Assembly: GCA_029990175.1 (NCBI GenBank)
Contig: JARKIP010000033.1
Location: forward strand, 6,882,001 to 6,946,000
Direction of reading: 5' to 3'
DNA: 64,000 nt
DNA from: Petunia secreta
Taxonomy: Eukaryota > Streptophyta > Magnoliopsida > Solanales > Solanaceae
The notes under the pieces were generated by a model, which worked only from the letters and a program-made list of their open reading frames with translations, was not told where the DNA came from and did no database searches. Made by a program: the position numbers and the translations under genes. Below are positions 22,907-32,229 of this stretch, piece by piece (within the stretch, counting starts at the first letter, position 1; each line of letters opens with the position of its first letter).

Positions 22907-24179
22907 TGTCACGGCCCAAAATCCTAGATTGTCGTGAGGGCACCCAAACAAATCTCATCGGGCACACCCACTCGCTATATTAATAATTAACCTCAATAAT
23001 ATTAAAGAAATAATATAATAAAATTCAAGCTGTGATTTTTATTACTGAAATACGCAGAATATCCCACAGTGCAGATGAAAGGTCTAGTCCTCTACCATAA
23101 GCCATGAACATCTGTAAGATAAATACTGAATAAAATATCCCGAATATCTGAAACAATAAATGACACGAATGAAATAATGGAAAGGTGCGCCACCACGGAA
23201 TGAGGATGATTGGCTCACTGCTGATCAATAGAAAAATCTTCAACTCTGGCCACGGGGCTCGCTGGTGCTCGGAACCGTATCTGCCCGAATAGATAATAAG
23301 AAAACAATAAAGAAAATAACGTAAGTCAAAAGGACTTAGTAGGTGGATAGATTAGTTCCTATGAAAGACAAGAAACTAGTCTAAGCAATAAATTAACAGA
23401 GTAGAGGAGGAAGAAAAAGAAACATGTTTTAATTCGCTATTTAAATAGTTCATCCAATCACACAATTCAACATCAATAAATCTCATTCAAGAACCAACAA
23501 TTAAACTCAATTCATAAACCAGCAGAATATGTGGGCTAACTCCGAAAAGATTTGATAGTGGACCAACTCCAAGGCTATCCAATTTACCAATTCTAAATAG
23601 ATAGTGGATCAACTCCGAGGCTATCAAATAGACAAAATCCAAAATATTACCAATTGGACCAACTCCGACATATCAAAGTAATCATAAATTTCCATGTCAA
23701 ACATGCACATAACTTGCAATACTTTAAACAACAACCAGGAGTAAACACAATCCAGGAAAACAACGCATATTCCAAGTAAAGATTTAAACACAACGAAAAG
23801 GTGTAAACGGTTACACCTAGGGCAGTGCACATACAAGGAATGTATGTACAATATCCCGCGTAGATAAATTCAACCAAAGAAAGGGATAGAACCACCTACC
23901 TCTGTCCGAAGAACCAGAACCCTACTCAACAATTTCTTTTCCCTGCTAGATCTCCTCCAAATGGTCTCGCTCTAAGTAAAAGAATGGAATATACAATTAA
24001 TTTAGGCTATTGGTTCAAATTCTCAATTTCATACTTTCAATGCTTAGGTCTAAAACACCACTCTCTACCCTTAGTTACATGACTTAGAACATACTTGTAG
24101 ATTAATTATATAAACCAAATATGTCAATATACTAATTCCATCGTAAGCACAGTGTATGCACAAAACAATATAAAACTAT
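22907..24179 (-). repeat. 3' LTR of element Y, first part
   Basis: Begins TGTCACGGCCCAAAATCC on the plus strand, directly after the minisatellite. Positions from about 23839 to 24179 align closely with 36850-37191 in the other LTR. It is interrupted at 24180 by X, whose target duplication ACTAT occupies 24175-24179. Small open frames here are not genes. Confidence 0.87.
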
Positions 24180-24670
24180 TGAAACGACCTCGGTCAGTCG
24201 TTTCGGAAGTTAGGACTCCGATTGGCGTGCCGATAATTTTAAAATATTCGTAAGGTCCATTAGGACCTGTTTGTAAAATTTGAGCTAAATCAGACCTTGT
24301 TTGGTAGTCATCGGAAGAAGGTTTCAGTTTTTATTGGCAATAAATATTAAAAAGAGATTTTCGAGTTCGGTTTTGCCGAATGAGCTCCGATTCGAAATCC
24401 GAAAGCGCCGTTAGGTTCGTATGATTATTTGTGATTTTTATAAACTTTCGAAAGTGAATTTCGATGTTGTTCGGCTAGTTCCGCAAAAAATGCCGAAAGT
24501 TAAATAATTTGACCTTTTTCCTTTAAATTCGCATCTTGAGTTTCGGGAGTCGGATTTGAGATCCGTCTTCGCGAGTATGTTACATATATTTTGTATAGCT
24601 TACTTGAAAAAGTTGGGATCATTTCGACTTCTCTAGGGTTCCATTTTAATTTTAATCGTCGTAGCGAATT

Positions 24671-24709
<39 letters not shown>

Positions 24710-24741
24710 AAAGGAAAAAGTCAAAGTTCAAGGTCGGTGGC

Positions 24742-24762
24742 CTAGGGGATTTAATCCCCTAG
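24742..24762. repeat. perfect palindrome in X LTR
   Basis: CTAGGGGATT and AATCCCCTAG are exact inverted repeats separated by one T. The other LTR carries the same at 32264-32284. It could form a short RNA or DNA hairpin; no role can be assigned. Confidence 0.85.
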
Positions 24763-25550
24763 CAGATTGAATTCGACATGTTCATCAGAAACATTTCAAA
24801 ACGCACAGAGAGTAAAAATTAGAAAGAGAGGAGGAAAAAGGGAAAAAGGAGTGGAAAAAATAGTGGAATTTCTACCCCAAATCTTCAGGTAATAATGCTA
24901 ACTCATTATCTTAGCTTATTACGTGTCTTTGAATATATTTTTACGGTAAAAATAAGGATATTAGACATCGCCCTAATGGCGTAAATTGATAGTTTAAAGG
25001 GTCAATTGGACCCCGATGATGAAAATGATTATATATTCATACTCAGTGAGTTATGGGCAACATATAAATGTAATTTATTTAGGGTTTGGTTATGGAACTT
25101 TGAACCCTGTATATAGGCCTGGCCTGTGTATTGCGTATGCGAATAGGGTATCAGGTTCCTAACTGGATTACCCTAAAACTTAAGGAATGAAGCCTTTAGC
25201 TTTATTTGATATAATTTTTCTGCTTATTGAATAGAAAGAGATCGTTTGGCAACTAATACAAAGGAAAAAGCAGTGGTTGAGTAACAGGACAGCTTTGAAA
25301 TACGGTAAGTGTTATTATCCATTTCTTTGGAGGCACCTGGCCTCGTGGATTTTCTACCACGTGTTCCTTACGTGTGTAGCTGCCGATAGGCGTACTCATT
25401 ACGCCTTAGCTTTGGATTTACATTCTATATTATATGTTATGTCATGTTGTTGGTATTGCATTGGGAATCTGAGCATTGTACCCTGGCTATGAGTTGACAT
25501 ATACTTCCCGGCTGTCGATGAGAGTCCCGCGCCGGTGAAGGGTTATCATT

Positions 25551-25721
25551 GCATCATATTGAGGGTAGGAGGATTCCGCCCTCGGAGCAGGAGGATTCCG
25601 CTCCATTGCATCATATTGAGGGTAGGAGGATTCCGCCCTCGGAGCAGGAGGATTCCGCTCCATCGCATCATATTGAGGGTAGGAGGATTCCGCCCTCGGA
25701 GCAGGAGGATTCCGCTCCATT
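25551..25721. repeat. 3 x 57-bp tandem repeat in X LTR
   Basis: Units begin at 25551, 25608 and 25665 (GCATCATATTGAG) and differ at very few bases. Each unit contains AGGAGGATTCCGC twice. Because 57 is divisible by three, several frames stay open on both strands; these are not genes. Same array at 33073-33243 in the other LTR. Confidence 0.92.
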
Positions 25722-25738
25722 CATTTGGCACATGTGAC

Positions 25739-25806
25739 TCATTTCATTTCATTTCATTTCATCTCATTTCATATCATTTCATTTCATCTCATTCCATTTC
25801 ATTTCA
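25739..25806. repeat. TTTCA pentanucleotide microsatellite in X LTR
   Basis: About thirteen CATTT-type pentamers with occasional C or A interruptions. The same interruptions occur at 33261-33328, consistent with both LTRs having been copied from one template. Confidence 0.88.
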
Positions 25807-26400
25807 TACTATTATGTAGATTTTCTGTACATGACTACTGTTCTGCTTATATGTGTACTGCTTATTTGTTGATTGTTGTCTGGTTCCGTTTCCCTTACTA
25901 GTGTATCTATTTTTCGAGGTTGCTAGTTTGTTCACACTTATTGAGTCCTCATGACTCACCCCCCTATTTGTCCTTGTGTTTTCTTTTCGTTCGGCAGATT
26001 CTGCTCCAGGACCCAGCCAGTCGCGCCGTGATTGAGGAGTAGTACGTTCTCAGCTGTCTACGGTGAGCCATCCTGTTCATTGCGGCCACCCACTTCAGAT
26101 ATTACAGTTCTTCTTACTTTTGCTCCCTTCGGGAGATGTGTATATCTTTTGGCCTTCTTAGATGTCTGATCTGGAAACCTTTAAACTTGTGTATTCTGGG
26201 TAGTTAGTTGTTTTGTCCAGACAGTTTGTATATATGTCTATCCTTGAGAGTTATTTGATGTTGTTAAGGTCATGTTTAATTTCATTTTCAAGGTAATTGT
26301 GTGCCGTTTTTATCGATTCAGTCAATAGGGTTCGCCCGACAGGTTTAGGGGAGGTGGTCGGGTGCCCGCACGGCCTAACCGAGAATTCGGGTCGTGTCAG

Positions 26401-26419
26401 TTGGTATCAGAGCGAGGTT
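26401..26419 (+). other. primer-binding site of element X, tRNA-iMet type
   Basis: TTGGTATCAGAGCGAGGTT begins two bases after the LTR. TGGTATCAGAGC is the standard plant initiator-tRNA-Met complementary site used by Tekay/Del and many other elements. Confidence 0.93.
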
Positions 26420-26591
26420 TAGAGTTTTTCCAGATCATGACAGTGTCTAATAGAGTCTCGCTGATCGGGCGGAGACGTCCGTACCTATCTACGAGAGGCT
26501 GTGATGGCATTTAGGCAGTTTCCCTTCTTTCTTTCCTCGTCGTGCGTGAGTCTTCTTATCTGAAATTAAATATTTTTATTCTCCGCAGTAA

Positions 26592-29500
26592 ATGGTGAGA
26601 ACGCGTGTGAATGCTCAGCGAGAGGCGGAGGAGCCAGCGGTCGCCCCTATGCCTGCTGCTCCGCGAGGTGGTGGTGTTTGCTGCGGTAGAGGTCGTGGTC
26701 GAGGCAGAGGTAGAGTTGCCCAGGCCGCGAGGATGGTGGATCGTGTTGATCCTGCTGTAGAGGTTCCGGTAGTGCCAGCTTTTGCCGGGCAGGGGGAGCA
26801 GGGCTTATTCGTTCCCCCCGCACTTCATGACGCTTTTATGAGATTCTTAGCGACGCAGATGCCCCAGGGACCTCATATTCCTCAGGCTGCGGTGGATGCT
26901 CCTATTCCTCAGGCTGTCGTAGATGCTCCTATTCCTCAGGCAGCGGTAGATATTGGTTCTCAGGTTCAGGAAGCCCCCATTCCAGCTCCACAGGTAGCCC
27001 CAGCAGTTCATGTTCCAGATGGTTATGTTCCAGAGGTAGCGGGTGTTGTACCTCCGGTTGTTCAGGCTAGTCAGCCAGTCCAGGTAGCAGGTCAAATTGA
27101 TGATCCGGCAAGGTTGCACTATTTTACCCGACTTAATCCTCCGAAGTTCTCTGGTCAGAAATCAGATAAGCTTAAGCCTCGTGAGTTTCTTGATCAATGT
27201 CAGCGTATCTTAGAGGCCCTTGGATATCTTGAGCAGTATGGAGCTGATTATACTGCTTTCCAGCTTGAGGGTCCAGCTTTAGCTTGGTGGACCACACTCC
27301 GATCAGCTAGACAGGGCTTACCTAAGCTGACATGGAGTGAGTTCTCTCATCGATTCATGGAGAAGTTTTTCCCTCGCAGTCAGCAGGATGAGAAGAGGAG
27401 ACAGTTTGAGAGGATTGGACAGGGCAACCTGTCAGTCACGGAGTACGAGCTTTTATTTTCAGAGATGTCCAGCTATGCTCCAGATCTTGTGCAGGAGCCC
27501 TCTGAGAGGGTCAGACGTTTTATTGATGGGCTTTCTCCTCATTTGCGGTCCCAGATGGCTCGTGAGATTGAGGCTGGTACCCTATTTGATGTCGCTGTTG
27601 ATATTGCCAGGAGGTATGAGGCCTATCATAGATTGGAGATAGAGGAGTCAGAGCGGGAGAGCAAGAGATCTCGTGGTCCAGGGCATTCTAGTACCTCGTA
27701 TGGAGGTAGGAGTTATCAGCAGCAGAGTAGGCCTACTGTCAGACCAGCTCAGTTTCCAGCGCGTAGTTCTCAGAACGAGCCTACTTCTTCTCAGGGTCAG
27801 TTTGGGTTTCGCCCGCGAGATCAGTCTCAGTTTGATCAGCGTAGATTTTCTCCAGGGTGCTTTATCTGTCAGGATCTAGGGCATCATAAGAAGGATTGCC
27901 CTTATCTCCTTCAGCAGGGTAGTAGCCGCCCTTTCCCTTGCCTTCCAGCGCCTATGCAGCAGCAGCCTCAGGGTGCCCCTCCAGGGTCTCAGCTAGCTAG
28001 AGGTGCACCACCACCCGGTAGAGGTCGTGGACGTGGTCCTAGTGGTCCCTCCAGAGGTGGTCGTCAGGGTAGCGGCTCAGCTCAGCCGCAGAGACAGCTA
28101 TATGCACTGCCGGCCAGGCAGGATGCCGAGGCATCACCAGCTGTTGTGACAGGTATTTTATCTGTTTGTGGTCGAGATGCATATTCTTTGGTGGATCCAG
28201 GATCTACATATTCATATGTATCTCCTTATTTTGCTTCGGGTTTTCATGTTGATTATATGTGTCTTCGTGATCCATTCTGTGTTTCTACTCCTATTGGAGA
28301 CATTATCATCGTGGATCGAGTTTATCCAGCTTGTACCATATCTTTTGGGGGTCGTGAGACACTAGTAGATCTTCTAATCCTAGATATGGTTGATTTTGAT
28401 GTTATTATTGGCATGGATTGGCTGGCGTCGTGTCATGCCACATTAGATTGTCATGCCAAGTCTCTTCAGTTGTCTCTTCCTTGTTCAGCACCAGTGGTGT
28501 GGCAGGGTTCTTATTTGCCACCCAAGGGGCATGTTATTTCTTTCCTGAAGGCAAAACGGATGATGGATAAAGGATGTTTAGCGTATCTTGCCATGGTTCG
28601 AGATACCACTGTGGAGATTCCATCTCTTGATTCTATTCCTGTCGTTAGGGAGTTCCCTGATGTGTTTCCAGATGATTTGCCAGGACTTCCTCCTGATCGA
28701 GAGATCGAGTTTGGAATTGATATTGTGCCAGGGACTCAGCCTATTTCTATCCCTCCTTATCGCATGGCTCCATCAGAGTTAAAGGAGCTGAAAGAGCAGT
28801 TGCAAGATTTGCTTGATAAGGGGTTCATCAGGCCGAGTATTTCTCCGTGGGGTGCTCCTGTTCTATTTGTGAAAAAGAAAGATGGGACTATGCGGATGTG
28901 TATTGATTATCGTCAGTTAAATAAGGTCACCATCAAGAATAAGTATCCTTTGCCTCGCATTGATGATTTGTTTGATCAGTTGCAGGGTGCCAAGTTCTTT
29001 TCGAAGATTGATCTGCGATCTGGTTATCATCAGCTAAAGATTCGTGAGTCAGATATCTCGAAGTCTGCTTTTAGGACTCGTTACGGCCATTATGAGTTCC
29101 TAGTTATGTCTTTTGGGCTGACTAATGCCCCTGCAGCCTTTATGGATCTCATGAACCGGGTGTTTAAGCCATTCCTTGATTTCTTTGTCATTATCTTCAT
29201 TGATGATATTCTTATTTATTCTCGTAGCCGTGAGGAGCATGATTATCATCTGAGGGTGGTTCTTCAGACCCTCCGTGATCGTAAGTTGTATGCCAAGTTC
29301 TCGAAATGTGAGTTTTGGCTTGATTCTGTAGCATTTTTGGGTCACGTAGTATCTAGTGAAGGTATCAAGGTTGATCCGAAGAAGATTGAAGCAGTGCAGA
29401 AATGGCCTCGTCCTACCACTCCTACGGAGATTCGCAGCTTCCTTGGATTGGCAGGTTATTATCGGAGGTTTGTGGAAAAGTTCTCTACTATTGCAGCTCC

Positions 29501-31568
29501 CCTGACTCGCCTGACGCAGAAGGCGGTTCAGTTTCGATGGTCCGATGAGTGTGAGGCCAGCTTTCAGAAGCTTAAGGCCTTATTGACTTCAGCTCCAGTG
29601 TTATCCCTTCCTTCGGGCACCGGTGGATTCGTAGTTTATTGTGATGCATCTCGTGTGGGCCTTGGTTGTGTTCTTATGCAGCACGGGAAGGTAATTGCTT
29701 ATGCTTCCAGACAGTTGAAGCCGAATGAGAAGAATTATCCGACTCACGATTTAGAATTGGCAGCTGTGGTCTTTGCTTTGAAGATATGGAGGCATTACCT
29801 TTATGGCGAGCCTTGTGAGGTGTATACAGATCATAAGAGTCTGCAGTATCTTCTCTCTCAGAAAGATCTTAACGGCCGACAGCGGAGATGGCTTGAATTG
29901 ATTAAAGATTATGATCTCACTATCCATTATCATCCTGGGAAGGCGAACGTGGTAGCAGATGCTTTGAGCAGGAAGTCCATGGGCAGCATGGCTTTTCTTT
30001 ATGCTGACATGAGACCATTGGCCCGAGAATTGCAGTCCCTTGGCGACTTTGGCGTGAGATTTCTTCTTCCAGACTCCAGTAGAGTCTTAGCCTGTATTGC
30101 AGCTCAGTCTTCCTTGGTCAATCAGATTAAGGGAAGACAGTTCGAGGATCCTCATCTGCAGGAGTTGCGTGGTCGTGTCCTAAGTGGAGGAGTTCCCTCC
30201 TTCGAGCTTGATTCAGATGGAATTCTTCGGTTTAATGGTCGACTCTGTGTTCCTGATGTTGGGGATTTGAGGCAGTCAGTGCTCAGTGAAGCTCATAGCT
30301 CGCGTTATTCCATTCATCCTGGTATTACAAAAATGTATCAGGACCTCCGAGAGCTATACTGGTGGAAGGGGATGAAGAAAGATGTATTTGATTATGTATC
30401 TCGTTGCTTGAACTGTCAGCAGGTTAAGTTCGAGCACCGGAGACCAGCAGGGTTAGCTCAGGCATTGCCCATTCCCGAGTGGAAGTGGGAGCACATCACG
30501 ATGGATTTTATAGTTGGTCTGCCAAAGACCCTGCGGCGCCATGATTCAGTCTGGGTCATTGTCGACCGACTGACTAAATCAGCTCACTTTATCCCTGTCA
30601 AGACTACTGATTCAGCTCAGAGACTGGCTCGGATTTTCATTGAGCAGGTGGTTAGATTGCATGGTACTCCTGTATCCATTGTCTCAGATCGTGGTTCCCA
30701 GTTTACTTCTCAGTTCTGGCAGTCTTTTCAGAGAGAGTTGGGGACTCAGGTGCAGCTTAGTACAGCATTTCATCCTCAGACTGATGGTCAGTCCGAGCGG
30801 GTTATTCAAGTTCTGGAGGACATGTTGAGAGCTTGTGCACTTGACTTCGGGGGTTACTGGGATGATCATTTAGCGTTAGCGGAGTTCTCTTATAATAATA
30901 GCTACCAGTCTTCTATTCAGATGGCTCCATTTGAGGCCTTATACGGTCGTCGATGTCGTTCTCCTATTGGCTGGTTTGAGTCTCGAGATGTCGAGGTGAT
31001 GAGTTCAGATATGGTTCGTCAGACTCTTGAGGTTGTTCGTGTTATTCAAGATCGTTTACGGACTGCCCAGAGTAGGCAGATTTCATATTCGAACCGGAGG
31101 AGCCGAGAGTTAGAGTTCGAGGTCGGGGACATGGTATTTTTGAAAGTGTCACCGATGCGCGGTGTAAAGAGATTTGGTAGGAAAGGAAAGCTTAGTCCCA
31201 GGTTCATTGGCCCTTTCCGCATCGAGAAGCGTATTGGTAAGGTAGCTTATCGGCTCGACTTGCCAGCTTCTATGCCAGTTCACCCAGTTTTCCATGTGTC
31301 GATGCTTCGGAAGTGTATCCGGGATCCTTCCGAAGTGATCGAATTAGACCCTGCTCAGCTAGATGTGAATCTGGCTTACGAGGAGTTCCCAGTTGCTATA
31401 GTAGCGCGTGATATCCGGAAGCTTCGTTCGAAGCAGATTCCGATGGTTCGAGTGCGATGGAATAATCGTCCACATGAGGAGGACACTTGGGAGCTTGAGT
31501 CCAGTATGCATGAGAGGTATCCTTACCTCTTCGACGATTCAGGTTCGAACTTGATCTTTAAAGCCTAA
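26592..31568 (+). CDS. Gag-Pol polyprotein of Tekay/Del-type chromovirus (element X)
   Basis: An unbroken 1658-residue frame whose first ATG is 192 bases after the LTR. N-terminus: R/G-rich and P/A/V-rich, with a short repeated motif (PIPQAAVDA). Capsid: about 180-360 (FSGQKSD...FLDQC, AWWTTL, FMEKFFP). Zinc knuckle: C423 in CFICQDLGHHKKDC. R/G-rich linker: about 460-510. Protease: VDPGSTYSYVS, D535. RT: 720-900 with FIDD at 869-872. RNase H: from CDAS, D1018. Integrase: H2C2 zinc finger, then D1305, D1366 and E1402, with 35 residues between the last two as expected. C-terminus: a chromodomain-type segment (about 1590-1650) with VRVRWNNRPHEEDTWELESS. Domains and catalytic residues are all present. 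The product assembles virus-like particles, copies the element RNA and integrates it; the chromodomain may guide target choice. The untranslated 3' region is only about 140 bases. Confidence 0.97.
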   Translation: MVRTRVNAQREAEEPAVAPMPAAPRGGGVCCGRGRGRGRGRVAQAARMVDRVDPAVEVPVVPAFAGQGEQGLFVPPALHDAFMRFLATQMPQGPHIPQAAVDAPIPQAVVDAPIPQAAVDIGSQVQEAPIPAPQVAPAVHVPDGYVPEVAGVVPPVVQASQPVQVAGQIDDPARLHYFTRLNPPKFSGQKSDKLKPREFLDQCQRILEALGYLEQYGADYTAFQLEGPALAWWTTLRSARQGLPKLTWSEFSHRFMEKFFPRSQQDEKRRQFERIGQGNLSVTEYELLFSEMSSYAPDLVQEPSERVRRFIDGLSPHLRSQMAREIEAGTLFDVAVDIARRYEAYHRLEIEESERESKRSRGPGHSSTSYGGRSYQQQSRPTVRPAQFPARSSQNEPTSSQGQFGFRPRDQSQFDQRRFSPGCFICQDLGHHKKDCPYLLQQGSSRPFPCLPAPMQQQPQGAPPGSQLARGAPPPGRGRGRGPSGPSRGGRQGSGSAQPQRQLYALPARQDAEASPAVVTGILSVCGRDAYSLVDPGSTYSYVSPYFASGFHVDYMCLRDPFCVSTPIGDIIIVDRVYPACTISFGGRETLVDLLILDMVDFDVIIGMDWLASCHATLDCHAKSLQLSLPCSAPVVWQGSYLPPKGHVISFLKAKRMMDKGCLAYLAMVRDTTVEIPSLDSIPVVREFPDVFPDDLPGLPPDREIEFGIDIVPGTQPISIPPYRMAPSELKELKEQLQDLLDKGFIRPSISPWGAPVLFVKKKDGTMRMCIDYRQLNKVTIKNKYPLPRIDDLFDQLQGAKFFSKIDLRSGYHQLKIRESDISKSAFRTRYGHYEFLVMSFGLTNAPAAFMDLMNRVFKPFLDFFVIIFIDDILIYSRSREEHDYHLRVVLQTLRDRKLYAKFSKCEFWLDSVAFLGHVVSSEGIKVDPKKIEAVQKWPRPTTPTEIRSFLGLAGYYRRFVEKFSTIAAPLTRLTQKAVQFRWSDECEASFQKLKALLTSAPVLSLPSGTGGFVVYCDASRVGLGCVLMQHGKVIAYASRQLKPNEKNYPTHDLELAAVVFALKIWRHYLYGEPCEVYTDHKSLQYLLSQKDLNGRQRRWLELIKDYDLTIHYHPGKANVVADALSRKSMGSMAFLYADMRPLARELQSLGDFGVRFLLPDSSRVLACIAAQSSLVNQIKGRQFEDPHLQELRGRVLSGGVPSFELDSDGILRFNGRLCVPDVGDLRQSVLSEAHSSRYSIHPGITKMYQDLRELYWWKGMKKDVFDYVSRCLNCQQVKFEHRRPAGLAQALPIPEWKWEHITMDFIVGLPKTLRRHDSVWVIVDRLTKSAHFIPVKTTDSAQRLARIFIEQVVRLHGTPVSIVSDRGSQFTSQFWQSFQRELGTQVQLSTAFHPQTDGQSERVIQVLEDMLRACALDFGGYWDDHLALAEFSYNNSYQSSIQMAPFEALYGRRCRSPIGWFESRDVEVMSSDMVRQTLEVVRVIQDRLRTAQSRQISYSNRRSRELEFEVGDMVFLKVSPMRGVKRFGRKGKLSPRFIGPFRIEKRIGKVAYRLDLPASMPVHPVFHVSMLRKCIRDPSEVIELDPAQLDVNLAYEEFPVAIVARDIRKLRSKQIPMVRVRWNNRPHEEDTWELESSMHERYPYLFDDSGSNLIFKA

Positions 31569-31668
31569 AAGTTCAATCATTGTATTTGATTTTGGTTTCA
31601 TAATAAATGTCATTGAAAATTCGTGTAAGCATTCTCATCAGAGGCGTGAAATATATTTTAAACTCTTG

Positions 31669-31706
31669 CTCGTTCGAGGACGAACGAGAGTTTAAGTGGA
31701 GGAGAA
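31669..31706 (+). other. AGGA-loop palindrome and PPT of element X
   Basis: CTCGTTCG (31669-31676), loop AGGA (31677-31680), CGAACGAG (31681-31688), then PPT AAGTGGAGGAGAA (31694-31706) directly against the LTR. The stem is perfect over 8 bp and can extend with AACTC/GAGTT around a 2-base bulge. The PPT primes plus-strand synthesis in all LTR elements. The palindrome recurs at the matching place in Y, D and E. Confidence 0.88.
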
Positions 31707-32197
31707 TGAAACGACCTCGGTCAGTCGTTTCGGAAGTTAGGACTCCGATTGGCGTGCCGATAATTTTAAAATATTCGTAAGGTCCATTAGGACCTGTTTG
31801 TAAAATTTGAGCTAAATCAGACCTTGTTTGGTAGTCATCGGAAGAAGGTTTCAGTTTTTATTGGCAATAAATATTAAAAAGAGATTTTCGAGTTCGGTTT
31901 TGCCGAATGAGCTCCGATTCGAAATCCGAAAGCGCCGTTAGGTTCGTATGATTATTTGTGATTTTTATAAACTTTCGAAAGTGAATTTCGATGTTGTTCG
32001 GCTAGTTCCGCAAAAAATGCCGAAAGTTAAATAATTTGACCTTTTTCCTTTAAATTCGCATCTTGAGTTTCGGGAGTCGGATTTGAGATCCGTCTTCGCG
32101 AGTATGTTACATATATTTTGTATAGCTTACTTGAAAAAGTTGGGATCATTTCGACTTCTCTAGGGTTCCATTTTAATTTTAATCGTCGTAGCGAATT

Positions 32198-32229
<32 letters not shown>

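Larger units (their letters stand above)
24180..26399 (+). repeat. 5' LTR of element X
   Basis: TGAAACGACC...GGGTCGTGTCA, with TG...CA ends. Landmarks: poly-A tract 24677-24707, perfect palindrome 24742-24762, possible TATA box (TGTATATAGG, about 25108-25117), three exact-length 57-bp units 25551-25721 and a TTTCA-type microsatellite 25739-25806. Promoter and polyadenylation sites must lie here, but their exact positions are not provable from sequence alone. Confidence 0.95.

Noticed and set aside
24677..24707. Poly-A tail of a LINE or processed pseudogene
   Set aside because: The tract occurs at the same place in both LTRs of X, so it is part of the LTR.
25487..25819. Several overlapping 60-94 codon frames rich in P and R
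   Set aside because: They come from the 57-bp repeats and microsatellite inside the X LTR and recur identically in the other LTR.
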